Assembly (NCBI RefSeq): GCF_900198625.1
Contig: NZ_FZPK01000008.1
Location: 16,499-80,498 of the forward strand
Length of the DNA stretch: 64,000 bases
Reading direction: 5' to 3'
DNA from: Helicobacter rappini
GTDB lineage: Bacteria; Campylobacterota; Campylobacteria; Campylobacterales; Helicobacteraceae
The notes under the pieces are model-generated. The model ran no database searches. It was not told the DNA's origin and saw only the letters and a list, made by a program, of their open reading frames with translations. Below, in pieces: positions 25,697 through 36,568 of this stretch. A program made the translations under genes and the position numbers. Each line of letters starts with the position of its first letter. The stretch's first letter is position 1.

Positions 25697-28366
25697 ATGC
25701 GTCGCTTTATAAATGTTATTGCTTTGGTGTTTGCAGCAGCTTTGTTTTTATTGTGTTTCTATAATGATAAGATAAAAATCACGCAAGAAGTGCTTGATTT
25801 ATTCCCACAAACAGAGGATAAGCAAATCATTGACATTTATCAAAAGTTTGCAAACTCAAATCATATCCTTGTAGCTATAAAAGGATTTAGTCAAGAATCT
25901 AGGGATACGCTAGATGAGTTTTTATTTAAAATAAAAGATGTGCCAAATATAGATAGTGTGATTACTCGCACAAGTGCTTCAGAATCTCTAGAAGATTTTC
26001 TCGCACAGGATTATCTCTATACTGCTAGTCCCAAGCCTTTAGATAAGGTGCTTACAAAAGAAGAGATTGAATCGCGTGTGCTAAATGGACTACAATCACT
26101 ACAATCTCAAATGCTTGAAGAAGAGGTGCTTGATAGTGGATTAATTGATATAGAAAAAATGAGAGATTCTAAAGATATAGAATCTAAACAAAGTGTAGAT
26201 TCTAATAAAGATTCTAAAAAAGAGAATGTGAAAAATACTCAAAAAGATATAGAATCTAAAATCAATGAAAATAAGGATATTTCACCTTTTTTAAAGGCTC
26301 AAAATGATAAAAACATAGAATCTAAAAACAACGCACAATCTTATAATACGGTATTTCACCCAAGTGATCCTTTGCAACTTTTAATATTGCAGACACCAAA
26401 GCCCTATATTTTTGTGGCAAAAGATTATGGCTATATGGCTATTGTAACGATGAAAGATGTAAAAAGTGAGAGTGTAAAAGAGACTTTGGAGGGCTTTGCA
26501 CGCATTGCAACAGAGTATCCAAACATTCGGTATTTTTCACAAAATTTTATGAGTGTAGAAAATCTAGGCTTAATCCTTAATGAAGTCAATTTCTTGCTAA
26601 GTTTTGCAACCCTTGCATTTATTACGCTGTATTTTGTGATTATCCGCATTCCACTGCTTACATTAAATACGATTTGCACTCTTATCACTGCAAATATTAT
26701 CGCCATTTTAGTGGTATCAAGCGTATATCCAAAGGTAACGATTATGGCATTAAGCTTTGGCATGGGGATTAGCAATATTGCTATTGATTACATGATGCAT
26801 CATAATTTCTTCAATCTCTATGTAGGTGGCAAAAAGGTGTTTAATCGCCCTGTATTTTATGGCTATATTACCACTATTATTGGCTTTAGTGCGTGTTTGT
26901 TTATACCATTTCCCCTGCTTTCTCAACTTTCTTTATACGCGATTATTTCGCTTACACTTTGCTATATTAGCTTTGCGTTTATGTATCCAAAGATTGGTTT
27001 TAGTAAGCCTAGATTATTCCCCAAACTCGCACAGATTAGATTCCAAAAAGTCTCTAGCTATACATTTTTAGGGCTGTCTTTGTGTGCCTTTGTGTTTGCG
27101 TTTATGTTTTTGCGACTTGATTTTGATCTCTCAAAGCTTGATTATCAAAATAAGCGTATGCAGAATGAACGCACATTTTTTACAAACGCACAAAATAATA
27201 CGACACAGATTTTATTATCAAGTAGTAGTCTTGATAGCCTAATTGCTCTTGCTAGGGATTTGCAGGACTTTTTACATACAAACAATGCAAAGACTTTTAT
27301 CCCACTCTCACTCTTGCCTACACAAAGTCAAATGGATTTAAATGCTAAATTTATAGAATCTAAGCTTGTAGCAGACAATAAAGCCGCATTATTGCAATCA
27401 CTCCCGCATTTACGCACAAAAATACTACAAATATTAAATGAAGATTCCATAGATGAAGATATGAGTTTAGAAGATAAAATGGCGTTTATAGATGAGCTAT
27501 TTGCTATGTTTAAAGAGAGTTATATGCTTGGTGATAAACCACAACTAAGCTTAGAGAATCTCTCTGCTATGGGCTTTAATATTGTTGTGGAAGATAGAGA
27601 TTCTAAAGCTATTGTAGATTCTATAAAATATAATGCTATTACAGATTTTGGGATAACTAAAGATTCTAATAAAATTACAGAATCTACTGATACAAACATA
27701 GAATCTAACAGCACAGCAGAAACTAAAGATTCTACACAATCTAGCACAAAAAGATTCTATTATTTAGCTATCGTAAATAATAGTGATTTAGATTATATTA
27801 AAACTTTTTCAAAACAGCTTGAGAATGCAGAATCACTTGAAAGCATAAAAGATTCTAACACCAACATGCAACAGCCAAAAAACACAGAATCTAGCATTGA
27901 AATGCGAGGCTTACAGCATATTATGGATAATATCACAGATACGATTTATAAGCCTATGCTTATAGTCCTTGCTATTGCGTTATGTTTAATGATTTGTATG
28001 CTTTTTATTACAGCTAGAGAGGCATTTTTAGATTCTGTTGTGTTTGTATTATTTCCACTTGCTTGCACGCTTTGTGTGATAGCAGCACATAGCACGCTAA
28101 ATATCATGCATCTTTTTGCTTTGCTTATCCTTGTAGTTGTAAGTGTTGATTATGGGATCTATTCTGTAAAAGAAGGGCAGAATCTACGCACAGCCCATGC
28201 GATATTCTTTTCAGTTTTAACAACAGGCGTATCATTTGGAATCTTAATCATAAGCAAGACAAAAGCACTCAATTCATTTGGGGAAGTTATCTTTGTAGGT
28301 ATGCTTTGCATTCTTGCTTTACTTATTTTACATCGTCCATTATATCAAAGTAAGAAATTGTCATAA
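25697..28366 (+). CDS. RND/MMPL superfamily exporter
   Basis: The 889-residue protein has one N-terminal membrane helix (about 5-22), a periplasmic region, a cluster of helices at about 295-430, a second periplasmic region and a second cluster at about 750-885. This is the duplicated layout of MMPL/HpnN-type exporters, which move lipids or hydrophobic compounds. Segments typical of the core are [20 protein letters not shown] and [20 protein letters not shown]. Two low-complexity inserts rich in DSK and ESK repeats lie at about 150-215 and 635-700. The first contains one arm of the palindromic element (26274-26310). The cargo is unknown. No periplasmic adaptor or outer-membrane channel is adjacent. 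Confidence 0.88.
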   Translation: MRRFINVIALVFAAALFLLCFYNDKIKITQEVLDLFPQTEDKQIIDIYQKFANSNHILVAIKGFSQESRDTLDEFLFKIKDVPNIDSVITRTSASESLEDFLAQDYLYTASPKPLDKVLTKEEIESRVLNGLQSLQSQMLEEEVLDSGLIDIEKMRDSKDIESKQSVDSNKDSKKENVKNTQKDIESKINENKDISPFLKAQNDKNIESKNNAQSYNTVFHPSDPLQLLILQTPKPYIFVAKDYGYMAIVTMKDVKSESVKETLEGFARIATEYPNIRYFSQNFMSVENLGLILNEVNFLLSFATLAFITLYFVIIRIPLLTLNTICTLITANIIAILVVSSVYPKVTIMALSFGMGISNIAIDYMMHHNFFNLYVGGKKVFNRPVFYGYITTIIGFSACLFIPFPLLSQLSLYAIISLTLCYISFAFMYPKIGFSKPRLFPKLAQIRFQKVSSYTFLGLSLCAFVFAFMFLRLDFDLSKLDYQNKRMQNERTFFTNAQNNTTQILLSSSSLDSLIALARDLQDFLHTNNAKTFIPLSLLPTQSQMDLNAKFIESKLVADNKAALLQSLPHLRTKILQILNEDSIDEDMSLEDKMAFIDELFAMFKESYMLGDKPQLSLENLSAMGFNIVVEDRDSKAIVDSIKYNAITDFGITKDSNKITESTDTNIESNSTAETKDSTQSSTKRFYYLAIVNNSDLDYIKTFSKQLENAESLESIKDSNTNMQQPKNTESSIEMRGLQHIMDNITDTIYKPMLIVLAIALCLMICMLFITAREAFLDSVVFVLFPLACTLCVIAAHSTLNIMHLFALLILVVVSVDYGIYSVKEGQNLRTAHAIFFSVLTTGVSFGILIISKTKALNSFGEVIFVGMLCILALLILHRPLYQSKKLS
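26274..26310 (+). repeat. Single arm of the palindromic coding element, inside the RND exporter
   Basis: The segment encodes [12 protein letters not shown], about residues 194-205. It matches the right arm found twice in thiE, including the reading frame, and one arm of the intergenic copy near 62.3 kb. It lies in the low-complexity insert, not in a conserved part of the exporter. Confidence 0.75.
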
Positions 28367-28410
28367 GAATTTTATTTTTCATATATTATCATTCTAAATG
28401 CTGTAAAATA

Positions 28411-28419
28411 TGCTATAAT
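28411..28419 (+). promoter_or_regulatory. Extended -10 promoter for the second chemoreceptor
   Basis: Perfect TGCTATAAT lies 34 nt upstream of the ATG at 28453, giving a leader of about 27 nt. Confidence 0.6.
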
Positions 28420-28452
28420 CCCAACTTTATTTTAAGAGTGGGAAGTAACATA

Positions 28453-30201
28453 ATGATGTATAGCAATCTGTCATTGAAATATAAGTTTTTGGCACTAGCA
28501 CTTGGTTCTTTAATGAGTTTTGCAATCTTTGTTGGTTTTATGCTGCTTGGAAAAGAAGAAATTGCTGAAAGTATGCAAGATAACCTTGATAAAGTCATAC
28601 AAAAAGAGATAGAAGAAAAGATAAAGTTAGGCACAGATTCTATGGCATCAAGTCTTGGTGCGTTAGTCGCTGGTTTAGATGAAAAAGCACAAATTGAAAT
28701 CATCGCAAAAGCTATTGAAGATTTTCACTTTGAAAACGATAAGTCTGGCTATTATTTTGCATATAAAGGGCATATCAATGTAGCACACCCAAACAGAAAA
28801 GATTTAATCGGGACTTCTTTAGAAAATGCAAAAGATTCTAATGGAGTCTATTATGTGCAAGAACTCTATAAGAATGCAAAGGAAGGCAAGGGAAAATTTG
28901 TATATTTCGTATTTTCTAAACCACTACCAGATGGGCGGCTTGGCGAGGCACAAAAGGTTGCGTATTCAGCTATGATACCAAATACAAATGATATATGGAT
29001 TTCAACTGGTGTATATATTGATACCTTGCAAGACCATACAGGGAAAATATCAAAGCTTATGCTTACCAGTATGCAAGATATTTTATATAGAAATATGTGG
29101 CTTTCAGTCGTCATTTTCTTAATTATATTCTGCCCTTCAATTATTATGTTTTATAGTAATTTGATGAAAGGGATACAGGTTTTACAACATAATGTTGTGT
29201 CTTTTTTCCGCTATCTTAACCGAGAGATTCCACATATAGATTTTATCCCTTTAAAATCTAAAGATGAGTTAGGTCGTATGGCTCAAACCATTGGCGATAA
29301 TATACAGCAGACAAATAAATCTTTAGAGCAAGATTCTATACTCGTGCAAGATGTGTTGAATGTTGTAGAAGAAGCAAAAGTTGGGCGATTTGGCAAGCTT
29401 GTAGTGTGTAATAGCCTTAATCCGCAAATTAATGAATTAAAAGATGCGATAAATGCTATGTCTTCTACCTTGTTAGAATTGCTAGGCGATGATTTGAAGA
29501 AAAGCCAACGCGTATTTACTTCCTATGCAAATAATGATTTTACCGATAGAATCGAGAATGCAAAGGGCTTTGGTGTAGCGATAAATGGACTAGGTGATTC
29601 TATCGCACACATGCTAAAGGTATCAGCAAATTACGCCCATGAATTGAGTGAGAAAAACAAAGATTTAGAAAACGCAGTTGAAAATCTCACAGAAAGTGCG
29701 CATACGCAAAGTAAATCTCTGCAAAATACAGCAGATCAGATAGAGACTATCACAGAATCTATGCAAAGTGTCTCAAGTCAAACAGATGAAGTCATCAAGC
29801 AAAGCGAAGACATTAAGAGTATTATAGGCATTATTAGAGATATAGCTGATCAGACAAATCTACTAGCACTCAATGCTGCTATTGAAGCAGCAAGGGCAGG
29901 GGAGCATGGCAGAGGCTTTGCAGTCGTTGCAGATGAGGTGAGAAAACTAGCAGAGAGAACGCAAAAGTCTTTAGGTGAGATTGAAGCAAACACAAATGTC
30001 TTAGTCCAAAGCATTAATGATATGGCAGAATCTATAAAGCAGCAAACACAAAATGTAGGTAATATGAATGAGACAATCTCACAATTAGAAAGCATTACAG
30101 AACAAAATGTAAGCATTGCAAATCATTCACAAGAAATCTATAATGCAGTAGATTCTATTGCAAATAAGATATTAGAAGATGTGGATAGTAAGAAGTTTTA
30201 A
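28453..30201 (+). CDS. Methyl-accepting chemotaxis protein with single-Cache-type sensor
   Basis: The 582-residue chemoreceptor starts at ATG 28453 (a second ATG follows directly); GGAAG lies 7 nt upstream, whereas a GTG 15 nt earlier lacks a site. A membrane helix at about 12-32 is followed by a short periplasmic sensor with [20 protein letters not shown] and [14 protein letters not shown], typical of sCache_2 domains that bind small organic ligands. A second helix lies at about 215-235, then the signalling coil with tip [20 protein letters not shown]. The C terminus [11 protein letters not shown] matches the receptor at 5272-7266. Acts at the cell pole with CheW/CheA. Confidence 0.93.
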   Translation: MMYSNLSLKYKFLALALGSLMSFAIFVGFMLLGKEEIAESMQDNLDKVIQKEIEEKIKLGTDSMASSLGALVAGLDEKAQIEIIAKAIEDFHFENDKSGYYFAYKGHINVAHPNRKDLIGTSLENAKDSNGVYYVQELYKNAKEGKGKFVYFVFSKPLPDGRLGEAQKVAYSAMIPNTNDIWISTGVYIDTLQDHTGKISKLMLTSMQDILYRNMWLSVVIFLIIFCPSIIMFYSNLMKGIQVLQHNVVSFFRYLNREIPHIDFIPLKSKDELGRMAQTIGDNIQQTNKSLEQDSILVQDVLNVVEEAKVGRFGKLVVCNSLNPQINELKDAINAMSSTLLELLGDDLKKSQRVFTSYANNDFTDRIENAKGFGVAINGLGDSIAHMLKVSANYAHELSEKNKDLENAVENLTESAHTQSKSLQNTADQIETITESMQSVSSQTDEVIKQSEDIKSIIGIIRDIADQTNLLALNAAIEAARAGEHGRGFAVVADEVRKLAERTQKSLGEIEANTNVLVQSINDMAESIKQQTQNVGNMNETISQLESITEQNVSIANHSQEIYNAVDSIANKILEDVDSKKF

Positions 30202-30234
30202 GGTGTTTTTATGGTTTTAGAAACTAGCCTAAAC

Positions 30235-32733
30235 TTACCCATTTAAATATACAATCTTAGCACCTAAGCCGCCCATGTTTGGTGGGGCTTGTGTATATCC
30301 CCTTATATAATCACAAGAATCTAAAAAGTTTTCCACCATTCTTTTTAAGATTCCGTTGCCTAAGCCATGTACCACAAGCACTTCGCTAAATCTTGCCATA
30401 ATGGCATGATTTAGAAAATCTTCAAGTAGCATTTGTGCTTCTTCTTTTGTATAGCCGTGCAAATCAAGCCTTGTTGTCGCTTTGATGTCTGCTTCTAGTT
30501 TATAGCCCTGATTGTATAAAATATTAGAATCTTGTTTTATTTGCTTTGGGCTTAGTGGCTTTAACTCTATGCCCCTCACGCCTTTTAGTCGCACTCCATT
30601 TTGTAATTCTATACTATAAGAATCTTTATGTTGTGCGATGATTTTTGCTATTTTATTTTGATATTGCACTATATCATTTAGGCTATATTTTTGCGTAGAT
30701 TCTATGTTTATCTTTGGACTTTTTGCTTCATTTTTATGTGCTTTATTGAGAAGTTTATGGATATTTTTCACAATCTCTTGTGTGCCTTGCAAGGTGTTAG
30801 TATCAAGCTCTTTTAGATTCTGCAATGCTTTTAGATTCCCGCTTGATTGCTTGGCTAACATTTTTATTTCTTTTATAGCTTCGTTATAGTGTCTTTTTAA
30901 TGTTAGGCTTTGTTCTTCAAACCTTGCTTTTAGCTTACTTTTTGTGTGTTCTAGCTCTTGTATTTTAGTATCTTGCTCTTTTATTAGGGCTTGAAGTTTT
31001 AGTGAATCTTGCTTGTTTTTGGTGATTTGCGTATGCGATTCTTCAATTAATCTTTCTAGCTTGTTTGCTTCATCGCCATGCACTTTTTTGGCTTCATCGA
31101 TTATTTCTTGTGGGATTCCATACTGCTTTGCACACTCTAGGGCGTAGCTCTTACCTATGCCCTCTATAAAGCTAAAAGTAGGACATGCCCTTTTGTAGTC
31201 ATAAGTGGCTGCAAGCAGTCTTGTATGGATATTATCCGCCATCAAAGCGGCTAAATGCTTATGATGCGTGGTAACGATTAGCTTTGTGCTATTTGCTAAA
31301 AACTTTTCTAAAATCACTTTGTAAAGACTAGCCGCCTCGCTAGAATCTGTGCCTATCTCAATCTCATCAACGCCTAGTATCATATCCTTTTGTGATAATA
31401 ATGCACTAATTTCTTGTATGCGACCTGAAAATGTAGAAATATCATTATGCGAATCTTGTGGATCTTGGGCGATAATGTGGATATTTTTCATAAAGGGGAG
31501 TTGTGATTTAGCCGCATTTATACGCATGGGGATATAAAGCTTTGCACACCATAAGGCACTTAAAATGCTTTTTAAAAGCATAGTCTTACCCCCAGCATTC
31601 ACACCTGTAATCATTAAAAGATTTGTAGGCATAGATACATTTAAAGGGATAGGATTTTTTAGGCTTGGATGTGCGTATTCATGCAAGGTTATTGAAGTGT
31701 TTTTATTGTCTGCAAATACAAACGAGTAGTTAAAATCCTTTGCAAAATGCAGCCTTGCTAACGCCCTATCCATAAAGTCATATTCAGTATTAATGAAACG
31801 CAAAAAATGTATATGTTTGCTTAGAATCTTGCTGTATTCCTTTGCTAGATGTAAAAGCCTTTCTTCTATCTTGTCCTGTAAAATGTGAATGTGAGATTCT
31901 ATAGATTCTAAACTCAAAGGCACAATGTAGAAAAAGCCATGCATTGAGCGACCAATCACTCGTGCATGTAATACATTTGCATAGCCAGCACGCACTAAAA
32001 GCGTTGCATTATCTTCAAAAAAGTGGATTTGCTTATCGACCAGATATTCTTGCAAATTGCTTGTATGTAGAATGCTATATAGCCTTTCTTGCTTTTCTTT
32101 ATGCTTATTTTCAAGGGCTTTATATAGGGTGCTTAGCTCATTATCTGCTTCTTTATTTAAATAGCTTTGTGGTGATGTGCTATTTTGCTTAGAAGTAAAT
32201 ACAAAAAATGCCAACAAAGAAGTAATCTCACTTGGGAAAACAAACTTATTTACATACTCTTTTAAATACTCATTGTCTATATCTTCTCTTTTTGAAAAAT
32301 CATAGAAAAACTTTATCATACATAAACATTGAAAAATATCATAAAGTCGCAATACCCCACCTTTTGCGAGACTTAGAATCTCATTATTAAGCAAACTCAC
32401 TTTTGGTAACTTTAAAGATTCTATATTGCTATAAGTATCAAGGGCTTGTATCAGTGCCTTTAGCTTTTCATGTGAGGGGATATGGAGTATATGAGAGAGC
32501 GTTTTATCATCGCTAAATAGAATCTCGTTTTCATTTATAAGGGTTTTATTTGTATTTATCTGCCTTGAGAAATAAGCACTAAAAGTGTGTAAAAAATCTT
32601 GTAAGCCAAGCTTTGTGAGAGTTTGCTTAAGAAGTTTTAGTGTATTAGAATCTGTTGTGCTTTGGAGATTCTGTATAGTGGCTTTTGTGAGGGCTTTAGG
32701 CTTAATTTCTGCTTGTTTTTTCTTTTTACTCAT
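30235..32733 (-). CDS. mutS2: MutS2 family DNA-binding ATPase/endonuclease
   Basis: The 832-residue protein has the MutS core and ATPase (Walker A TGVNAGGKTMLLKSILSAL at about 378-396, Walker B VDEIEIGTD), a long charged coiled-coil region at about 530-640, and a C-terminal Smr domain with LDLHGYTKEEAQMLLEDF and VVHGLGNGIL. It lacks the N-terminal mismatch-recognition domain of MutS, as expected for MutS2. In Helicobacter pylori MutS2 limits homologous and homeologous recombination and helps with oxidative DNA damage. In some bacteria MutS2 splits collided ribosomes. It lies 11 nt after the small membrane protein gene upstream, so they share a transcript. Confidence 0.95.
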   Translation of the reverse strand: MSKKKKQAEIKPKALTKATIQNLQSTTDSNTLKLLKQTLTKLGLQDFLHTFSAYFSRQINTNKTLINENEILFSDDKTLSHILHIPSHEKLKALIQALDTYSNIESLKLPKVSLLNNEILSLAKGGVLRLYDIFQCLCMIKFFYDFSKREDIDNEYLKEYVNKFVFPSEITSLLAFFVFTSKQNSTSPQSYLNKEADNELSTLYKALENKHKEKQERLYSILHTSNLQEYLVDKQIHFFEDNATLLVRAGYANVLHARVIGRSMHGFFYIVPLSLESIESHIHILQDKIEERLLHLAKEYSKILSKHIHFLRFINTEYDFMDRALARLHFAKDFNYSFVFADNKNTSITLHEYAHPSLKNPIPLNVSMPTNLLMITGVNAGGKTMLLKSILSALWCAKLYIPMRINAAKSQLPFMKNIHIIAQDPQDSHNDISTFSGRIQEISALLSQKDMILGVDEIEIGTDSSEAASLYKVILEKFLANSTKLIVTTHHKHLAALMADNIHTRLLAATYDYKRACPTFSFIEGIGKSYALECAKQYGIPQEIIDEAKKVHGDEANKLERLIEESHTQITKNKQDSLKLQALIKEQDTKIQELEHTKSKLKARFEEQSLTLKRHYNEAIKEIKMLAKQSSGNLKALQNLKELDTNTLQGTQEIVKNIHKLLNKAHKNEAKSPKINIESTQKYSLNDIVQYQNKIAKIIAQHKDSYSIELQNGVRLKGVRGIELKPLSPKQIKQDSNILYNQGYKLEADIKATTRLDLHGYTKEEAQMLLEDFLNHAIMARFSEVLVVHGLGNGILKRMVENFLDSCDYIRGYTQAPPNMGGLGAKIVYLNG

Positions 32734-32744
32734 ATTTGCTTCTT

Positions 32745-33158
32745 TTAATCATTGATAAAATCGGAATCATAGGTCGTTACATGCTGCGTGCATGAGAGAA
32801 TAGGCACATTTAAACCTTTCACATTTGGGTCTTTTGTGGAATCTTTGCCAGAAAATGTGCCTAATTCCTCAAAATACACAAAGCTTGATTTATGCACATG
32901 CACTTCTGTGTTGTCCTGCATACAAACAAGTGTTTCATTGTTGTAAAAAGCTTGTTTAAATTCTATAGTTTTTGCTTGTATAATGCTTTGCTTTTGTGCA
33001 TGGCTAATCACACCACAAGCACAACAAAACGCTATGATTGCAATGCTATATTTAATCCCCTTTTTTACACTCTCTATTTGATATAAAACTACACAAAACA
33101 GCACAAAGCTAAACAATACGCTAATAATAATCACAATGAAATCAAATGCATTTTGCAC
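32745..33158 (-). CDS. Small membrane protein of unknown function, upstream of mutS2
   Basis: The 137-residue protein has two hydrophobic helices at about 6-27 and 35-53 (FDFIVIIISVLFSFVLFCVV and SIAIIAFCCACGVIS) followed by an 80-residue soluble domain, probably periplasmic, with two cysteines (LVCMQD, ILSCTQ) that could form a disulfide. No family is recognised. A perfect extended -10 lies upstream and mutS2 follows by 11 nt, so it is very likely expressed. A functional link with MutS2 is not implied. Confidence 0.8.
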   Translation of the reverse strand: MQNAFDFIVIIISVLFSFVLFCVVLYQIESVKKGIKYSIAIIAFCCACGVISHAQKQSIIQAKTIEFKQAFYNNETLVCMQDNTEVHVHKSSFVYFEELGTFSGKDSTKDPNVKGLNVPILSCTQHVTTYDSDFIND

Positions 33159-33195
33159 AAAAACCCCTAATTTGACTTAGCTTAGTAAAGGCGAA

Positions 33196-33204
33196 ATTAT
33201 AGCA
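33196..33204 (-). promoter_or_regulatory. Extended -10 promoter for the small membrane protein and mutS2
   Basis: Perfect minus-strand TGCTATAAT 38 nt upstream of the start at 33158. Confidence 0.6.
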
Positions 33205-33354
33205 TTAAAAATAAAATGACTTTTGATTTGGGTTTGATTGGTAACTTATGAGACAATTGGAGTTTGCAAAAAATAGGTAAAATTATTTAAATCCAACGGC
33301 ATGAGTATATCGCCTCTAAACTCATGCCTTATTACTCAAAATACTTTTAAGCAA

Positions 33355-34242
33355 TTATTCAGAATCCATATACCTTTCATCGCAAAAGCTTTGTGCGTGA
33401 ATATTACTAAAGGCGTTTTTGAGTGATTTAAATAGATTTGGATTTTTAGATTCTAAATCTTTTAATAACTCTTTATTCGCGGCTCTAGCTTTTGGTCGTT
33501 TATCCTCTGGTAGCCAGTTTATAGGGCAGTTACAATCAGGTGCGATATAGATATTATTACTTGCGATAAAGTCTATAATCTGCCTTTCACGCACAAAGAT
33601 AAGCGGACGGATAACGCCTAGCCCATTTTGTGCCTTGTAGTATGGAGGCATAGAACGCAAAGCACCATTGTAAGTGAGATTCATCATAAAGCTTTCTGCG
33701 GCATCATCTAAATGATGTGCCAATGCGATTTTATTAAACCCCCTTTCTAACGCCATGCTGTAAAGCTCACCGCGTCTCATACGCGAACAAAAAGAGCAAT
33801 AAATCGTGCCTTCTTTCTTGTGATTTTCAAGTATTTTAAATATCTGCGTGCGATTAAGCTCATAAGGGATATTTAGCTTTTTGCAATACTCAAAGATATA
33901 CTCATACTCACCACCCCTGCCATAATCAATCGTCATAGCAAGAAACTCAAACTTAAAAGGTGCATGTTTTTTCATATATGCAAAAATAGTTGCAAGTAGC
34001 ATGGAATCTTTACCGCCACTCAACCCAAGCAAGATTTTATCGCCTTCTTTAATGAGATTATATTTTGCATTTGTGCGACCAACGATATTTAGAATCTTTT
34101 TGCTAATTGTTGGATTTTCTTTGCTGTCTTTGCGTTTCGTGTTTATTATATGCTGTAAGATTTCTTCGTGCTTAAAAGGGGAGAGTTTATTTACCTGTGG
34201 ATTGTCTTGTATTTGCCATATTGCTTGTTTTGTTGTTTGCAT
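33355..34242 (-). CDS. TtcA-like tRNA 2-thiocytidine (PP-loop) synthetase
   Basis: The 295-residue cytoplasmic enzyme has the PP-loop LLGLSGGKDSMLL (about 67-79), which adenylates the target cytidine. CSFCSRMRRGELY (about 149-161) holds the CxxC cysteines, and PDCNCPINW near residue 234 supplies the other cysteine region expected for the 4Fe-4S cluster of TtcA. The family thiolates C32 of several tRNAs. The start region (about 1-45) precedes the usual N terminus of the catalytic domain. It stands alone. A related family, TtuA/NcsA, shares the PP-loop, but the CSFC spacing fits TtcA better. Confidence 0.85.
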   Translation of the reverse strand: MQTTKQAIWQIQDNPQVNKLSPFKHEEILQHIINTKRKDSKENPTISKKILNIVGRTNAKYNLIKEGDKILLGLSGGKDSMLLATIFAYMKKHAPFKFEFLAMTIDYGRGGEYEYIFEYCKKLNIPYELNRTQIFKILENHKKEGTIYCSFCSRMRRGELYSMALERGFNKIALAHHLDDAAESFMMNLTYNGALRSMPPYYKAQNGLGVIRPLIFVRERQIIDFIASNNIYIAPDCNCPINWLPEDKRPKARAANKELLKDLESKNPNLFKSLKNAFSNIHAQSFCDERYMDSE

Positions 34243-34552
34243 GTTTAGACTTCTTTATATTGTGATGTAAAAGCTGTAAGTGTAGCATAAAAACATATAG
34301 ATTTAAGATAGCATATTGCTTTAGCGTGTTTCAATTTGCAAGAATCTTGTATGATAGTATTTTAGAGATTGTGTTATATAATCCCACAAGTTACGCATAT
34401 TTTACAAACTACACGCAAACTTGCAGAGATATAGACAAAAAGTAGCAGTATAAAAATAAGATTTATTACAGAAATAATCTCTCATTGCTACAAATTTAAG
34501 CAATAAAGAATCTCTTTTAAATAAAATTATTCTCCGCTGACATTTTCCTTAT
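34243..34552. other. Gene-free stretch between ggt end and the TtcA-like start
   Basis: AT-rich spacer of 310 bp between two minus-strand genes. It contains a weak inverted repeat ATTGCT/AGCAAT at 34484-34504 but no convincing gene or RNA. Confidence 0.4.
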
Positions 34553-36295
34553 TTAAAACTCTTTTCTTGGATCATTTACTCCATAGATAATGCCTGTCTT
34601 TGGATCACGCAAAATTGCACTCACGTCACCCATATCCGGTAATTCTGTGATTTTATATCCCATTCTTTTAAGATTATCTTGCACATCTTTTGTCATACCA
34701 TAAGGCTCAATGCGAATCTCATCTGGCTCCCATTGCATATGGAATCTTGGTGATTCTACCGCTTTTGCTATATCCATTTTATGATCAATCACATTAGAAA
34801 TCACTTGCAACACAGTGGTAATAATCCTTGCACCACCCGGACTGCCCACTACCATAAATAGCTTACCATCTTTTAGAATGATTGTAGGACTCATTGAACT
34901 TAGCGGTCTTTTCCTTGGGACAATCGCATTTGCTTCACCGCCTACTAAGCCATAAAGATTGGCTACACCGGGTTTAATAGAAAAGTCATCCATTTCATTA
35001 TTAAGTATAAATCCAGCCCCTTCAACCGCTGCTATCGCACCATAACTTGCATTAATAGTATAGGTTACGCTTACAGCATTGCCCCATTTATCTGCTACTG
35101 AATAATGTGTAGTGTGATTACCCTCTTTGTGATTTATAGGTTGTCCTACTTTTATAACACCAAGTCCGGGCTTAATATTTTTACTAGGGACTGCCTTGCC
35201 CTTTGCATTGAGTATATTTGTGTAGATTTTTTTTGCATACTCTTTTGCTAATAATTTATCAGTTGGCACACTGAAAAAATCTGGATCTGCCATAAATACC
35301 GATCTATCAGCATAGGCTTGACGCATTGCTTCAGTCATTAAGGCAATAGACTTTGATGAGCCAAAACCTAGACTAGCTATATCTGCATTTTCCATTGTGT
35401 TTAGAATCTGAATGATATGTGTCCCGCCGCTACTTGGTGGAGACATGGAGATAATCTCATAGCCTCTATATGTGCCTGTTACTGGCTTTCGCCATACCAC
35501 ATTATATTGTGCTAAATCTTCTTTAGAGATTATACCGCCATTATTTTGCATATCAGCAACGATCAATTCTGCAATTTTCCCTTGATAAAACGCACTCTCA
35601 CCCTCTTTTTGTATAAGTCTCAAGGTCTTTGCCAAATCTTTTTGCACGAGTGTATCCCCACCTTGATAAAGTGAGCCATCTTTCTTTAAAAAGTATTTTC
35701 TCGTGCTTGCAAATTTAGCTAAATCATCTTTTACTTCAAGCATGGTTTCAGCCTGTCTATCAGTAATCACAAAGCCATTTTCAGCTAAATCGATAGCAGG
35801 TTGCATGAGTTCGCCAAGCGGCTTTGTGCCATATTTATCAAGCATAGCACTCATACCTTTAACAGTGCCGGGCACTCCCGCAGCTAAATATCCAAGTGTT
35901 GAAGCATTTGGAATCACATTGCCCTTATTATCCAAATACATATCTCTTGTGGCTTTTAACGGGGCTTTTTCTCTAAAATCAAGTGTAATATTCTCACCAT
36001 TTGCAAGGTGAATGACAGCAAAGCCACCACCACCGATGTTTCCGGCAGCAGGATGGACTACCGCTAAAGCATAGCCAACTGCTACCGCCGCATCAATCGC
36101 ATTTCCGCCATTATCAAGCACAGCTTTTCCTATCGCAGTAGCATAAGGGCTACTCGTCATCGCAAGTCCTGTGCCTGTTGTATCTCGTGTTGGAGGATAA
36201 CTCGCTGCAAACACAGCACTCACGCTTAAAAACCCTGTCATCACAAGAGATTTTAGCGGTGTTACACCTAAACTTTTATGAATGTTAAAACCCAT
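34553..36295 (-). CDS. ggt: Gamma-glutamyltranspeptidase
   Basis: The 580-residue precursor has a signal peptide ending near VSAVFAA (about residue 31). The autocatalytic cleavage site is in EGNHTTHYSV, where T395 becomes the nucleophile and N terminus of the small subunit. Other family marks are NAIDAAVAVGYALAVVHP, IGGGGFAVIH, the SPPSSGGTHI segment and MVVGSPGGARI near the oxyanion hole. The enzyme is periplasmic or secreted. It hydrolyses glutamine and glutathione, releasing glutamate for uptake, and in H. pylori, H. suis and H. bilis it inhibits T cells and damages epithelium. It is complete and stands alone. Confidence 0.97.
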   Translation of the reverse strand: MGFNIHKSLGVTPLKSLVMTGFLSVSAVFAASYPPTRDTTGTGLAMTSSPYATAIGKAVLDNGGNAIDAAVAVGYALAVVHPAAGNIGGGGFAVIHLANGENITLDFREKAPLKATRDMYLDNKGNVIPNASTLGYLAAGVPGTVKGMSAMLDKYGTKPLGELMQPAIDLAENGFVITDRQAETMLEVKDDLAKFASTRKYFLKKDGSLYQGGDTLVQKDLAKTLRLIQKEGESAFYQGKIAELIVADMQNNGGIISKEDLAQYNVVWRKPVTGTYRGYEIISMSPPSSGGTHIIQILNTMENADIASLGFGSSKSIALMTEAMRQAYADRSVFMADPDFFSVPTDKLLAKEYAKKIYTNILNAKGKAVPSKNIKPGLGVIKVGQPINHKEGNHTTHYSVADKWGNAVSVTYTINASYGAIAAVEGAGFILNNEMDDFSIKPGVANLYGLVGGEANAIVPRKRPLSSMSPTIILKDGKLFMVVGSPGGARIITTVLQVISNVIDHKMDIAKAVESPRFHMQWEPDEIRIEPYGMTKDVQDNLKRMGYKITELPDMGDVSAILRDPKTGIIYGVNDPRKEF

Positions 36296-36522
36296 AGTTT
36301 CTTCCTTATGTAAAATTGTGCTTCATTATTTCATTAAAATGTAAATAAGCAAAATAGCATTATCAAATTATGACAAGCGGTTTAGTTTGCAATTATACAA
36401 AATGTTACATTATTACCAGTTGTGGTTAAGGTATAGGGCTATTTGTCTATAAATGATATTTTGATAAAAAATACACAATATCCGCAAGATTCCGATACAT
36501 ATACAAATTATTGCCGATTTTT

Positions 36523-36531
36523 TGCTAGAAT
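36523..36531 (+). promoter_or_regulatory. Extended -10 promoter for the TraF-like gene
   Basis: TGCTAGAAT lies 38 nt upstream of ATG 36569; AAGGGGAG then serves as ribosome site. Confidence 0.5.
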
Positions 36532-36568
36532 ATGTCTTTTATTTTTCATATAGATTTAAGGGGAGATT

